Shown: one piece after another, positions 1-5,883 of the stretch
Numbering within the stretch: the first letter of the stretch is position 1
How the letters are laid out: each line of letters opens with the position of its first letter
Assembly (NCBI GenBank): GCA_022709385.1
Contig: JAKLIX010000002.1
Location: 232,535 to 296,534 of the forward strand
DNA: 64,000 bases
Source: Bacteroidota bacterium
GTDB lineage: Bacteria > Bacteroidota > Bacteroidia > Bacteroidales > CAIXZF01
Direction of reading: 5' to 3'
Position numbers and translations under genes: made by a program
The notes under the pieces: model-generated
Told to the model about the DNA's origin: nothing
The model's input: only the letters and a program-made list of their open reading frames with translations
Database searches by the model: none

Positions 1-27
1 TTTTCGTAAACCCATTCCGTGTCGGTA
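1..27 (-). mobile_element. Mini-element U0 (left end only, cut by window edge)
   Basis: This is the left end of the roughly 100-bp two-hairpin element family described below, read on the minus strand from 27 downward, beginning TACCGACACGGAATG. It is flanked by TA at 28-29. The rest lies outside the window. It sits at exactly the same codon of a second copy of the four-helix-bundle-suffix gene as element U4 does in the first copy, so it was probably duplicated together with the gene. Confidence 0.75.
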
Positions 28-115
28 TAATTTCAGCCTTTTAGTAGGTTATCAGGTTGCGGTAGCCTCCGTGAACGGGAATAAAACCTTCGCTATTTTG
101 CTCTTTTTCTTTCAG
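1..115 (-). pseudogene. 5' fragment of a second four-helix-bundle-suffix gene copy
   Basis: Read on the minus strand from 115, this matches the first 29 codons of the gene at 234-1217 almost base for base. The start codon has changed from ATG to CTG (113-115), and the glutamine codon after 'TY' has become TAA (41-43). It is therefore a dead paralogue. It is interrupted by mini-element U0 at 1-27 and continues beyond the window. Its own upstream hairpin (136-175) is also duplicated. The family assignment rests on the intact relative next door. Confidence 0.75.
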
Positions 116-135
116 CTTTTACCTTATGTGACTTT

Positions 136-175
136 GGGGACAGGGGGGACTGTCGTCAGAGTCCCCCACGTCCCC
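136..175. repeat. G/C-rich hairpin upstream of the duplicated gene (copy A)
   Basis: A GGGGAC...GTCCCC imperfect palindrome of about 40 nt with a central loop around TGTCGTCA. The two arms differ at two positions. An equivalent hairpin lies at 1238-1277, each time about 20 nt upstream of the four-helix-bundle-suffix start codon. It could be a REP-like element end, a transcription terminator without a U-tract, or a regulatory hairpin. The sequence alone does not decide. Confidence 0.6.
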
Positions 176-322
176 GGAAAATGTCATATTTCCGATGCTG
201 CAGCCAATTGTTTAAGAATTGCTCACATTTAGCTTATTGTTTCTTGCGGTATTCAATTCTTGCCTTTGTCATACGTTCTCTCATACCGCCTTCCTGTAAA
301 AAAGCTCTTTCCAAAGATTTTA

Positions 323-424
323 TGCCGACACGGAATGTATGTGAGAAAGAATTGACTTTCCAGCGGTGTACGGCATAACTCATTCTAAACAGCTTTGCAT
401 GCGCAAACCTGCTAAGAATGAGTA
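323..424 (+). mobile_element. Mini-element U1
   Basis: A 102-nt two-hairpin element lying antisense to the host gene. It is flanked by TA at 321-322 and 425-426, with host sequence TTTTA on its left. The left end starts TGCCGACAC (first A mutated to G) and the right end finishes GAGTA. Hairpin 2 (about 378-423) has a perfect 9-bp outer stem, ACTCATTCT/AGAATGAGT. Excision joins codons for ...SRQI and KSLER... of the host in frame. Confidence 0.85.
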
Positions 425-552
425 TATCTGCCGGCTCAGCAGGTAACTCACAATATTAATGAGGCAGATCATCGAATTTGCTGAAATTTCCGGCTGTTCA
501 TGCTCAATGGCTTTCCGGTAGGTTTCGTAAGTAGCATCGGGGGTTCGGTTTA

Positions 553-653
553 TACCGACACGGAATGGGTTCGAAAAAAATATACACTACAGCGGTGTAC
601 GGCATTACTCATACTAAACAGCTTTGCATACGCAAACCTGTCAAGTATGAGTA
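553..653 (+). mobile_element. Mini-element U2
   Basis: A 101-nt two-hairpin element antisense to the host gene, flanked by TA at 551-552 and 654-655, with GTTTA on its left. Hairpin 1 pairs CCGACAC with GTGTACGG. Hairpin 2 has the perfect outer stem ACTCATACT/AGTATGAGT, which differs from U1 by a compensatory T-A to A-T change. Excision restores ...RRFSQI-NRTPDAT... in frame. Confidence 0.87.
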
Positions 654-888
654 TATTTGGCTGAAACGCCTGTATAATTGGTGGTCTCTGTCCCACAGCG
701 GTAATTTATGCGTTCGCAGGAAATCCTTATAATCGATCATCAATTCTTCCAGGCTGGCTCTGGCCACATTTGTCAGCTTTATTTCAGCTTCTTTTGAAGT
801 TGCAGAGGCCATGCTGGCTTCGGCAATGTTCTGTTTTCCACTGCGTGCAGCCTGCACCATCTGGTCTATGGTGCGGTCAAATTTTTTA

Positions 889-987
889 TACCGAAAGAAC
901 ACAGGAATGCGAAAAAAGTGTTCACAGAGTTATCGGTATAACTGAATCTAAGCGAAAATTGCTTCGCATTTTCACTAAGATTCAATA
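889..987 (+). mobile_element. Mini-element U3 (divergent subfamily)
   Basis: A 99-nt element antisense to the host gene, flanked by TA at 887-888 and 988-989, with TTTTA on its left. Its left end is TACCGAAAGAACAC, pairing with GTGTTC...TCGGTATA. Hairpin 2 has the outer stem ACTGAATCT/AGATTCAAT. It is most similar to U6 at 2423-2622. Excision restores ...TKRFF-KKFDRTID... in frame. Confidence 0.83.
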
Positions 988-1028
988 TAAAGAAGCGTTT
1001 CGTAAAATAGAAAGTGCCATCATATATA

Positions 1029-1129
1029 TACTGGTTCTTGGCAGCTTTGCGAAGCAAATGGTGCCTAGAACCAGTTATGCCGTACACCGCATGGTAGTCC
1101 TTTTTTTGTAAACCCATTCCGTGTCGGTA
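1029..1129 (-). mobile_element. Mini-element U4
   Basis: A 101-nt element in the same orientation as the host gene, flanked by TA at 1130-1131 (left) and 1027-1028 (right), with ATTA as the left host flank. The left end is TACCGACACGGAATGG and the right end is CCAGTA. Hairpin 2 has a perfect outer stem ACTGGTTCT/AGAACCAGT. Excision restores ...QKAEII-YDGTF... in frame. Confidence 0.86.
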
Positions 1130-1280
1130 TAATTTCAGCCTTTTGGTAGGTTATCAGGTTGCGGTAGCCTCCGTGAACAGGAATAAAACCATCGCTGTTT
1201 TGCTCTTTTTCTTTCATCTTTTACCTTTTGTGACCTCGGGGACAGGGGGGGCTGTCGTCAGAGTCCCCCACGTCCCCCAA
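1103..1280. repeat. Direct repeat, copy B (partner 1-178)
   Basis: The gap-free partner of 1-178. It holds the left end of U4, the intact start codon and first codons of the four-helix-bundle-suffix gene, and its upstream hairpin. Confidence 0.85.
1238..1277. repeat. G/C-rich hairpin upstream of the four-helix-bundle-suffix gene (copy B)
   Basis: A GGGGAC...GTCCCC imperfect palindrome, equivalent to 136-175, located 21 nt upstream of the ATG at 1217. The rest of the spacer up to the signal peptidase gene (1279-1420) shows nothing recognisable. Confidence 0.6.
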
Positions 1281-1420
1281 ATCGATCTTTGATAAGGCAG
1301 TACCACAAAGATAGCAGCTTTTTCCGGTTGAACCGGCTTCCCCGGAAGATGCAGGTGTATTCTGAAACCGCATTGCCTTTGATTTTCCGGCTGACCGCCA
1401 CATGATGCGCTGCATGTCCT

Positions 1421-1921
1421 CTAAAAAATCCTGATTACCTTCCCCAGGATGTTCATTTTATCAATCGTACCAAGCCGCTGGTCCCGGCTGTCAATACTGT
1501 TGTCCCGGTTATCACCCATAACAAAGAAATGATCCCTGGCTATCTGTTGTTGTTCTAAGCGGGAATAGGGACTGTTATGGGTTTCAAAATAAGCATAGCT
1601 CTCAGGGAGAAATGCATGCATAATAAACACTGAATCATTTGAAATCCTGATGGTTTCATTCGGCAATCCGATGATCCTTTTCGTAAGCACAGCCAGTTCG
1701 GTCAAGTCTGTGTGATTCCGTACAAGAATAATGTCTCCCCTTTGTAAACCCCGGATGTCCGGATGTAATTTAACCAGGAAATAATCTCCTTTTTTTAATG
1801 TCGGAAACATGGAAGCATTGGAATGCATGTTGTACATACGAAGTCCGGATATAAAAAGGACTATCATAGTACAGAGGAGCAATAAGGAGGTAGCTATGAT
1901 AATAACTTTAATCCTTGACAT
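1421..1921 (-). CDS. lepB: Signal peptidase I
   Basis: A 166-residue membrane-anchored serine peptidase that removes signal peptides from exported proteins. Residues 5-27 form one transmembrane segment. The catalytic serine lies in NASMFP (Ser37), the general-base lysine in LTKRIIGLP (Lys81), and the conserved GDNRDNS box is near residue 136. The protein is short for the family and lacks the large cap domain of the E. coli enzyme, as in many Gram-positive-type and secondary LepB proteins. It lies 12 nt downstream of the truncated ORF at 1934 and was probably co-transcribed with it. The surrounding debris of mobile elements suggests an accessory copy, not the housekeeping one. Confidence 0.9.
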   Translation of the reverse strand: MSRIKVIIIATSLLLLCTMIVLFISGLRMYNMHSNASMFPTLKKGDYFLVKLHPDIRGLQRGDIILVRNHTDLTELAVLTKRIIGLPNETIRISNDSVFIMHAFLPESYAYFETHNSPYSRLEQQQIARDHFFVMGDNRDNSIDSRDQRLGTIDKMNILGKVIRIF

Positions 1922-1933
1922 AAACCGAAAATG

Positions 1934-2246
1934 TTAATGATCACCTGCAGTCCCGGCAGTCTTTCGCCATTGCATCATCGCCCGGAGGGTTTTTTCATAT
2001 TCAACACTGTCAGACATCAGCTGCTGAAAATTGTATCCCCGGACACGAACAAGAAATTCCATCATCAAACCCCAGACATAGTGAGGGCGGTGGATGGCTG
2101 CAGCCGGATTCCAACTGGCATCATCAAGGTAGATATCGATCCGCTCGGGTATGGTGTACCCGGGATCCCCCGGGGCAACCAACTGGTTTACGCCATATTC
2201 GCAATAGCCTTCCGTTTTCCATTGCGGCAGGGTCCGTGAAGCGAAA
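1934..2246 (-). pseudogene. C-terminal remnant of an unidentified protein, possibly peptidase-like
   Basis: About 100 residues of open frame ending upstream of lepB. The frame continues through the IS-end-like sequence at 2247-2320, so its apparent first residues (MRHSFRSK...) are not original and the true N-terminus has been lost. The motif LPQWKTEGYCEYG resembles the 'P-W-x-x-E-G-x-x-E-Y' segment common near the active site of gluzincin-type (MA clan) peptidases, but no HExxH is left. The family is therefore a guess. It was probably once the first gene of an operon with lepB. Confidence 0.5.
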
Positions 2247-2320
2247 TATCCATAGCTCCGAAACAGGTGGCTCACTTTACTCCGAAATGAGTGGCGCAAT
2301 TTGGTCCGAAATAGTCATTG
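2247..2320. mobile_element. Remnant of an IS21-like element end
   Basis: Two imperfect direct copies of the block 'TGGCKCA-TTT-CTCCGAAAT / GTCCGAAATAG' (about 2262-2285 and 2286-2312) resemble the multiple terminal repeats of Bacteroidota IS21-family elements. No istA or istB remains. It abuts the truncated gene at 1934-2246, consistent with insertion or deletion at the element end. This is a pattern match from memory of family ends, not an alignment. Confidence 0.4.
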
Positions 2321-2422
2321 GGTAAAGATAAACAAATTCCTAAAACTATACAAAAATAAAAACATTTAGGAATTTTATGGCCGGTTTACGGTGTTTCTAA
2401 GAAACCAAAGTCTTCGTTAATA

Positions 2423-2622
2423 TACTGAATCTATACTCATGCTTGGCAGGTTTGCGAAAGCAAAGCTGCTTAGCAGGAGTAATACCGGCACACATGAAGG
2501 TTTCTTTTTCGTAAACCTGTTCAGTGTCGGTATAAGTGAAAATGCGAAGCAATTTTTGCTTTGATTCAGTACTACCGATGCCTCCGGGCACACTTTTTTC
2601 GCATTCATGTGTTCTTTCGGTA
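2423..2622 (-). mobile_element. Mini-element U6 carrying nested U5
   Basis: A 200-nt composite. Without U5 (and one TA) it is a 99-nt element of the same subfamily as U3. Left end TACCGAAAGAACAC at 2622 downward, right end CAGTA at 2423. Host TAs lie at 2623-2624 and 2421-2422, with TTTTA as the left host flank. Excising U5 rebuilds hairpin 2, with ACTGAATC pairing with GATTCAGT. This shows that U6 was complete before U5 arrived. Confidence 0.82.
2434..2532 (-). mobile_element. Mini-element U5 nested inside U6
   Basis: A 99-nt element of the TACCGACAC subfamily inserted after CACTTA in the 3' arm of hairpin 2 of U6, flanked by TA at 2533-2534 and 2432-2433. Its own hairpin 2 pairs ACTCCTGCT with AGCATGAGT (one mismatch) outside, and GCAG/CTGC plus TTTGC/GCAAA inside. 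Confidence 0.83.
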
Positions 2623-2935
2623 TAAAAAGGGTCACCTTGTAAGAGTGAAGGTACTGCCCCGGATCCGTTCTCCAGACCTGTGTACACGCATCCGCTCGCT
2701 CCAACTCATTTAATCCTCTGTACCATTTTTCAATACGCAGAAATGGGGAAGGTTTGCCCGATAGCGCGCAAATGAACCGCAAATCTTCCTGTCATAACCA
2801 GAAATCATTGCCAAAGGCCTCAGAAGGCATCCAATATTGCATGATTTCAAAGAACGTGGTACGGTTTTTTCCCTTAAAAACATCCAAAACTGTCGATAGC
2901 TTCATAGCTCAAATACCACCGCCCGGCGGGTTGTT

Positions 2936-3137
2936 TACTCATACCTGACAGGTTTGCGCATGCAAAGCTGTTTATACCGACACATAGTGGGTCTTCAGTA
3001 AAAGATCTTCAGAGCGGTGTACGGTATTACTGGTTCTAAGCACCACTGTTTCACACTGCTGTCAAGAACCTTTAAGTCTGAGTAATGCCGTACACTGCAT
3101 GAATGTACATTTTTAGGAAATCCATTCCGTGTCGGTG
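2936..3137 (-). mobile_element. Mini-element U8 carrying nested U7
   Basis: An older, mutated element: left end CACCGACACGGAATGG at 3137 downward, preceded by TA at 3138-3139. The right end GAGTA at 2936 has lost the expected second TA (TT at 2934-2935). Excising U7 restores ACTCAGACT-TAAACAGCTTTGC...GCAAACCTGTCA-GGTATGAGT as hairpin 2, close to U2. Host DNA on both sides is not recognised. Confidence 0.75.
2975..3072 (+). mobile_element. Mini-element U7 nested inside U8
   Basis: A 98-nt element starting TACCGACACATAG after GTTTA (TA at 2973-2974) and ending before TA at 3073-3074. The right end has drifted (ACCTT instead of CAGTA). Hairpin 1 retains GTGTACGG, and hairpin 2 retains GGTTCT/AGAACC. 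It is inserted in hairpin 2 of U8, in the opposite orientation to its host element. Confidence 0.72.
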
Positions 3138-3148
3138 TAGTTCAATAC

Positions 3149-3189
3149 AGACTCCTCACTTGGTCTTGCAGACCGCTCAGAGTTCTGTT
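3149..3189. repeat. Palindrome 3' of the ClpP-like gene
   Basis: A short stem GGTCT-TGC-AGACC (3162-3174) is flanked by AGACTC...GAGTTCTGT arms. It lies just after the stop of the ClpP-like gene and next to the mini-element debris. It could be a terminator, or the remains of the module-ending palindromes seen at 5374, 8545 and 13088. Confidence 0.4.
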
Positions 3190-3207
3190 TATTGGGCGCA
3201 GGTTATT

Positions 3208-3864
3208 TTAAATTGTATCACCCCTTAAAACTTCAGTATATGATTCAATTAATGGTTCAGAGACTGCCTGAACCTGTTGAATAATTTGAGGTATTTGAAT
3301 TTTACTATGCTGCATTGGCTCACTAATCACAGTTAAATCAGCATCTAAGGGTAAGAGGTCTGATTTTATTTCATGAACAAAACCATAGTCTTTTGCTTCT
3401 TGAGGATTCAGAGTGGTTCTGTTGTGCATATCCTCTTCTATTTTATGCATTGCTTTACCTGTAGTATCTGCAATAACTCTTGCTATGTTTAGCTGATCAA
3501 TCCTAATGCTTTTTAAATGTTCATCTATTTGTTTCTCATCCATACTTGAGGGTCCATTGATATTAAATTTGACGCCATGAATAAGAAATCGAGAATGGGG
3601 GACTGTACATCTCTTCTTGCCCGCACAGAAAATAATAACTCCAATTGAATCAACACTTCCAAAATTAAAAGTATTAATTTCAATCGGTAATCCTTTTAGG
3701 TAATTATATAGCGACAGTCCGTGGAAGACTGATCCTCCGGGGGAAGAGATTAAGATGTTGAGTTTCTCAACTTTTTCTTTTACTTTATTGTCGATTGCTC
3801 TAAAAAACAAGTCTGCAGTATTGGGCAATACTGGAGCGAAAAATCTAATGAATGATTCTTTCAT
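3208..3864 (-). CDS. ClpP-like serine protease (S14/SDH-type)
   Basis: A 218-residue protein of the ClpP/crotonase fold. SPGG (41-44) forms the substrate-strand turn. The serine nucleophile is in GSVDSIG (Ser73), the histidine in FLIHG (His96), and an aspartate at 145 (IEED) aligns with the third member of the ClpP triad, so the active site looks intact. The rest, including QEAKDYGFVHEI, also fits ClpP. There is no signal peptide. It differs from housekeeping ClpP and stands in an AT-rich module with a HEPN-domain gene (3968-4666) and a Zn-ribbon gene (4671-5333). It probably cleaves a specific partner in a defence or stress response. No ClpX-type ATPase is adjacent. Phage and accessory ClpP-like proteases are the nearest alternatives. 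Confidence 0.8.
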   Translation of the reverse strand: MKESFIRFFAPVLPNTADLFFRAIDNKVKEKVEKLNILISSPGGSVFHGLSLYNYLKGLPIEINTFNFGSVDSIGVIIFCAGKKRCTVPHSRFLIHGVKFNINGPSSMDEKQIDEHLKSIRIDQLNIARVIADTTGKAMHKIEEDMHNRTTLNPQEAKDYGFVHEIKSDLLPLDADLTVISEPMQHSKIQIPQIIQQVQAVSEPLIESYTEVLRGDTI

Positions 3865-3967
3865 TGGTTTAATGTTATTGTGTTACATTTTTATTTAAAT
3901 CATTATCCATTTAGGTACGAAAACGAATGATTTGGTTATGCAATAAGCTATTTTATAATCGAATTAA

Positions 3968-4666
3968 CTATAAAGGCATTCCAGTATTTCTAGTTCTTTG
4001 CTCAATTTCTCCATAGATCTGATTAATATGAGAAAGAATTCTTTGAAACGTTAATTGGCAATACTCTAACCCGTTAGGGTTTCTTCTGAATGTACGGGCA
4101 GTAAAATCAGTTCGAGGATCGTCAGGCATAGAAAATACGACAGAAATTTGTTGATTCATTCCATTATCATTCACATTAATATTATAATTCCTCGCTATTA
4201 GCACCTCATGAGTCAATGCATTTCTATAATCAGAAAATTCCGCTTTCCATTGTGGATCATTTAGCCTCGCTAATAACGGATCTGCAGGCCTTTGAATATT
4301 TAACTGTTCTCCTGCTGTGTTGTAATAAACTCTCCCTGGAAGTGGAATATTAAAATAAATTAAAATTTCTCTAGCCAAAATATCAAGTGCACTACCACTA
4401 CAATAAAAAAATCCATCAAGATGCATATTAACTTGTTGTAAGAAGGATTCAGAATTTGCCAACATCTCTGTGGCTTCTGTTTCTTCAACAACCGCGACAA
4501 GATTTGAATAGTGATATTTTGCACTTTTCAATTTATGAAGCAGTGCATAGTGATATCTATTATATCCTTGCAATATTGCCACTGGAATATTCCCGGTATC
4601 ACGGTTTGCCTCAAACCAGCGTTGTAGTCTTTGGCAATTTTGGAATCTGTGAATTGGGCTGAACAT
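3968..4666 (-). CDS. HEPN-motif protein, probable RNase or RNA-binding effector
   Basis: A 232-residue, mostly helical cytoplasmic protein. The segment SDYRNALTHEVL carries Arg148-Asn149-xxx-His153, the RNxxxH active-site signature of HEPN RNases found in toxin-antitoxin, CRISPR-associated and abortive-infection systems. The preceding region (about 60-110) is helical, as expected for the first half of a HEPN bundle. The start lies 4 nt after the stop of the Zn-ribbon gene, so the two are co-translated. The ClpP-like gene follows after 103 nt. The RNxxxH call is a single-motif match, so the fold needs confirmation. If correct, the protein is the likely toxic effector of this module. Confidence 0.55.
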   Translation of the reverse strand: MFSPIHRFQNCQRLQRWFEANRDTGNIPVAILQGYNRYHYALLHKLKSAKYHYSNLVAVVEETEATEMLANSESFLQQVNMHLDGFFYCSGSALDILAREILIYFNIPLPGRVYYNTAGEQLNIQRPADPLLARLNDPQWKAEFSDYRNALTHEVLIARNYNINVNDNGMNQQISVVFSMPDDPRTDFTARTFRRNPNGLEYCQLTFQRILSHINQIYGEIEQRTRNTGMPL

Positions 4667-4670
4667 AAGA

Positions 4671-5333
4671 CTACAGTTTAATTAATTTTAAAACATTTTC
4701 TTTTAATGATGCCCTAATGCGACCCTGAATATCTTTTAGTTCAAGAATGTGCCCGCAATTTTCACATTCATATCCCCCATTTTCTGGGAATCTTATGGTA
4801 CCTCCCGAAGGCGGCTCATCATTAAAAATGGACTCTTCGAACACGTAAACATGTGAGCATTCAGCACAATTAACATTAACATTTATCTTATAAGGCAATT
4901 GATCCCTGTGCTCATCTATTATTCTTATTTCTTCTTCAGAGAATGTCGGCCATTCAAGTGTTTTTACTATAAATGGTATACTTAGTTTGCCAACATTATC
5001 TTTGAATGTGCATAATATCTCATAATCACCTTGAGACGTAAAACTGAATAAGATGGGGATTGGGATTGTTTGATTCACTGGTTCAGAATTTGCTTCATTG
5101 AAATCATAAATCCCTATAGTGGTTTGCTCCTTTTTACCTTTCTTTTTAAGACTTATTATTATTGTGTCTTGACCTGACAAATTATAGACTGTAAAAGTCA
5201 GGAAGCAACTTCTTTTGCATGGATAACCCCAGGCATTGAACTGGGTAAAAATCCCTATTGCCTCAATTTTCCCAGATAATTGGGGTTTCGCTACGTCTGA
5301 GAGAATCCCTGAACCGAATTTTGGTTTCTTCAT
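4671..5333 (-). CDS. Beta-rich protein with C-terminal zinc ribbon
   Basis: 220 residues. The N-terminal 130 residues alternate beta strands (a sandwich-like fold). The C-terminus has two CxxC knuckles, Cys156/Cys159 and Cys190/Cys193, forming a probable zinc ribbon. No signal peptide or membrane segment is seen. The family is not recognised. It is the first gene of a three-gene, minus-strand module with a HEPN-type protein (4-nt spacing) and a ClpP-like protease. The zinc ribbon could sense nucleic acid or bind the partner protein; both are inference. The region upstream (5334-5491) contains a large palindrome and no gene. Confidence 0.6.
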   Translation of the reverse strand: MKKPKFGSGILSDVAKPQLSGKIEAIGIFTQFNAWGYPCKRSCFLTFTVYNLSGQDTIIISLKKKGKKEQTTIGIYDFNEANSEPVNQTIPIPILFSFTSQGDYEILCTFKDNVGKLSIPFIVKTLEWPTFSEEEIRIIDEHRDQLPYKINVNVNCAECSHVYVFEESIFNDEPPSGGTIRFPENGGYECENCGHILELKDIQGRIRASLKENVLKLIKL

Positions 5334-5373
5334 TTTATGGTATTTATTGAAATGATATTAAGTTTCTTGTATT

Positions 5374-5446
5374 GCTAACGTTCCCGGGCTACGTGTGGTT
5401 GTTTTGTGGTGGGCCTTGTGCGTTGGCAAACCAATCACGATTAGCC
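5374..5446 (-). repeat. Module-ending palindrome S1 (attC-like?)
   Basis: GCTAACG (5374-5380) pairs with CGATTAGC (5438-5445), with further pairing of CGTGTGGTT with AACCAATCACG inside. Read on the minus strand it follows the stop of the membrane-protein gene and ends in ...GGGAACGTTAGC. Its outer boxes (TGCCAAC and GTTAGCA) are near-inverted. A CGTTA end is shared with the palindromes at 8545, 13088 and 63650. Confidence 0.45.
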
Positions 5447-5491
5447 AGTGTTAACCCCAGAATGTTATCCTTAATATTTATACACTGATAA

Positions 5492-5881
5492 TTATATTGT
5501 ACCTATTTCGGAAAAAATTGTTTGCCAGAAGAACCCATTTTGATATCCTATTAAACAAATTTTTAAGTTATTTTTTCTCAATGTGTTCTGCATAGTAACA
5601 CGTAAAATAATAGGACTTAAAAAAATGGATATAATGAAGTCATATCTAATTCTTGATAAGTCAAATACTTCTCCTTCTTTAAGCGATTTATATGCTGCAA
5701 CTGAAAGCATGCCAAATAGAATAGAAATGTAAAGTAAAGAGTAGTGAATTATTTTTGTTTTCTTAGTAAATTCCTTCAAAGTTTCTTCTGATAATATTCC
5801 TTGTGTTGGAACCTTACGGCGAAGAAGGTAAAGACTGCATAAAATGGCAGCAATGAACAATAAAATATTCAGTAATTCCAT
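5492..5881 (-). CDS. Small three-helix inner-membrane protein
   Basis: 129 residues with predicted transmembrane helices at about 3-20, 43-63 and 81-97, and a short charged loop (RRKVPTQG...TKKTK) between the first two. No family is recognised. The ATG lies 2 nt after the stop of the receiver-protease gene, so it is translationally coupled to the kinase/response-regulator pair. Inference: it could be the membrane target or effector of the two-component protease, or a signal-sensing partner of the soluble kinase. The following spacer holds palindrome S1. Confidence 0.6.
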   Translation of the reverse strand: MELLNILLFIAAILCSLYLLRRKVPTQGILSEETLKEFTKKTKIIHYSLLYISILFGMLSVAAYKSLKEGEVFDLSRIRYDFIISIFLSPIILRVTMQNTLRKNNLKICLIGYQNGFFWQTIFSEIGTI

Positions 5882-5883
5882 GG

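Larger units (their letters stand above)
1..178. repeat. Direct repeat, copy A (partner 1103-1280)
   Basis: Positions 1-175 align without gaps to 1103-1277 (offset 1102), with scattered substitutions. The repeat covers the end of a mini-element, the first 29 codons of the four-helix-bundle-suffix gene and the G/C-rich hairpin upstream of it. It indicates a tandem segmental duplication of the gene, made after the mini-element had inserted. Confidence 0.85.
234..1217 (-). pseudogene. Four-helix-bundle-suffix-domain protein gene interrupted by four mini-elements
   Basis: The gene runs from ATG at 1217 to TAA at 234, with mini-elements U4, U3, U2 and U1 inside. Removing each element plus one flanking TA leaves 573 nt: exactly 190 codons plus stop, with no frameshift or internal stop. 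The restored protein begins MKEKEQNSDGFIPVHGGYRN, has the conserved core DRTIDQMVQAARSGKQNIAE (about residues 45-64) and ends MTKARIEYRKKQ. This matches the Bacteroidota 'four helix bundle suffix' family, related to the 23S rRNA intervening-sequence protein and to the Avd accessory protein of diversity-generating retroelements. The molecular role of the family is not established. As it stands in DNA the gene cannot encode the full protein: U4, U3, U2 and U1 add 103, 101, 103 and 104 nt, none a multiple of three. The uninterrupted frame elsewhere suggests either very recent insertion or removal of the elements. Confidence 0.85.
2386..2905 (-). pseudogene. Small unknown gene interrupted by nested mini-elements U6/U5
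   Basis: Read from ATG at 2905, the frame is MKLSTVLDVFKGKNRTTFFE... to a TAA at 2386. Removing U6 (with nested U5) and one TA leaves 318 nt, i.e. 105 codons plus stop, so the element junction is in frame (...KVTLF-INEDFGFLETP). One in-frame TGA remains after ...GNDFWL, so the gene is broken independently of the insertion. The product is not recognised: no signal peptide, membrane segment or known motif is visible. Confidence 0.55.

Noticed and set aside
609..1117. Short separate ORFs (609-902, 866-1117, 770-1111) as independent genes
   Set aside because: They are pieces of one interrupted gene plus mini-element sequence; removal of the elements joins them into a single 190-codon frame.
889..1129. 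In-frame palindromic peptides like Rickettsia palindromic elements
   Set aside because: Insert sizes are not multiples of three and stop codons or frameshifts result, so they cannot be translated through.
234..1217. The insertions as group I/II or other self-splicing introns
   Set aside because: About 100 nt is too small, no intron core motifs are present, and the elements occur in both orientations relative to the gene.
323..3137. The repeated hairpins as a CRISPR array
   Set aside because: Repeats are in both orientations, differ in sequence, are spaced irregularly and lie within genes; no cas genes are present.
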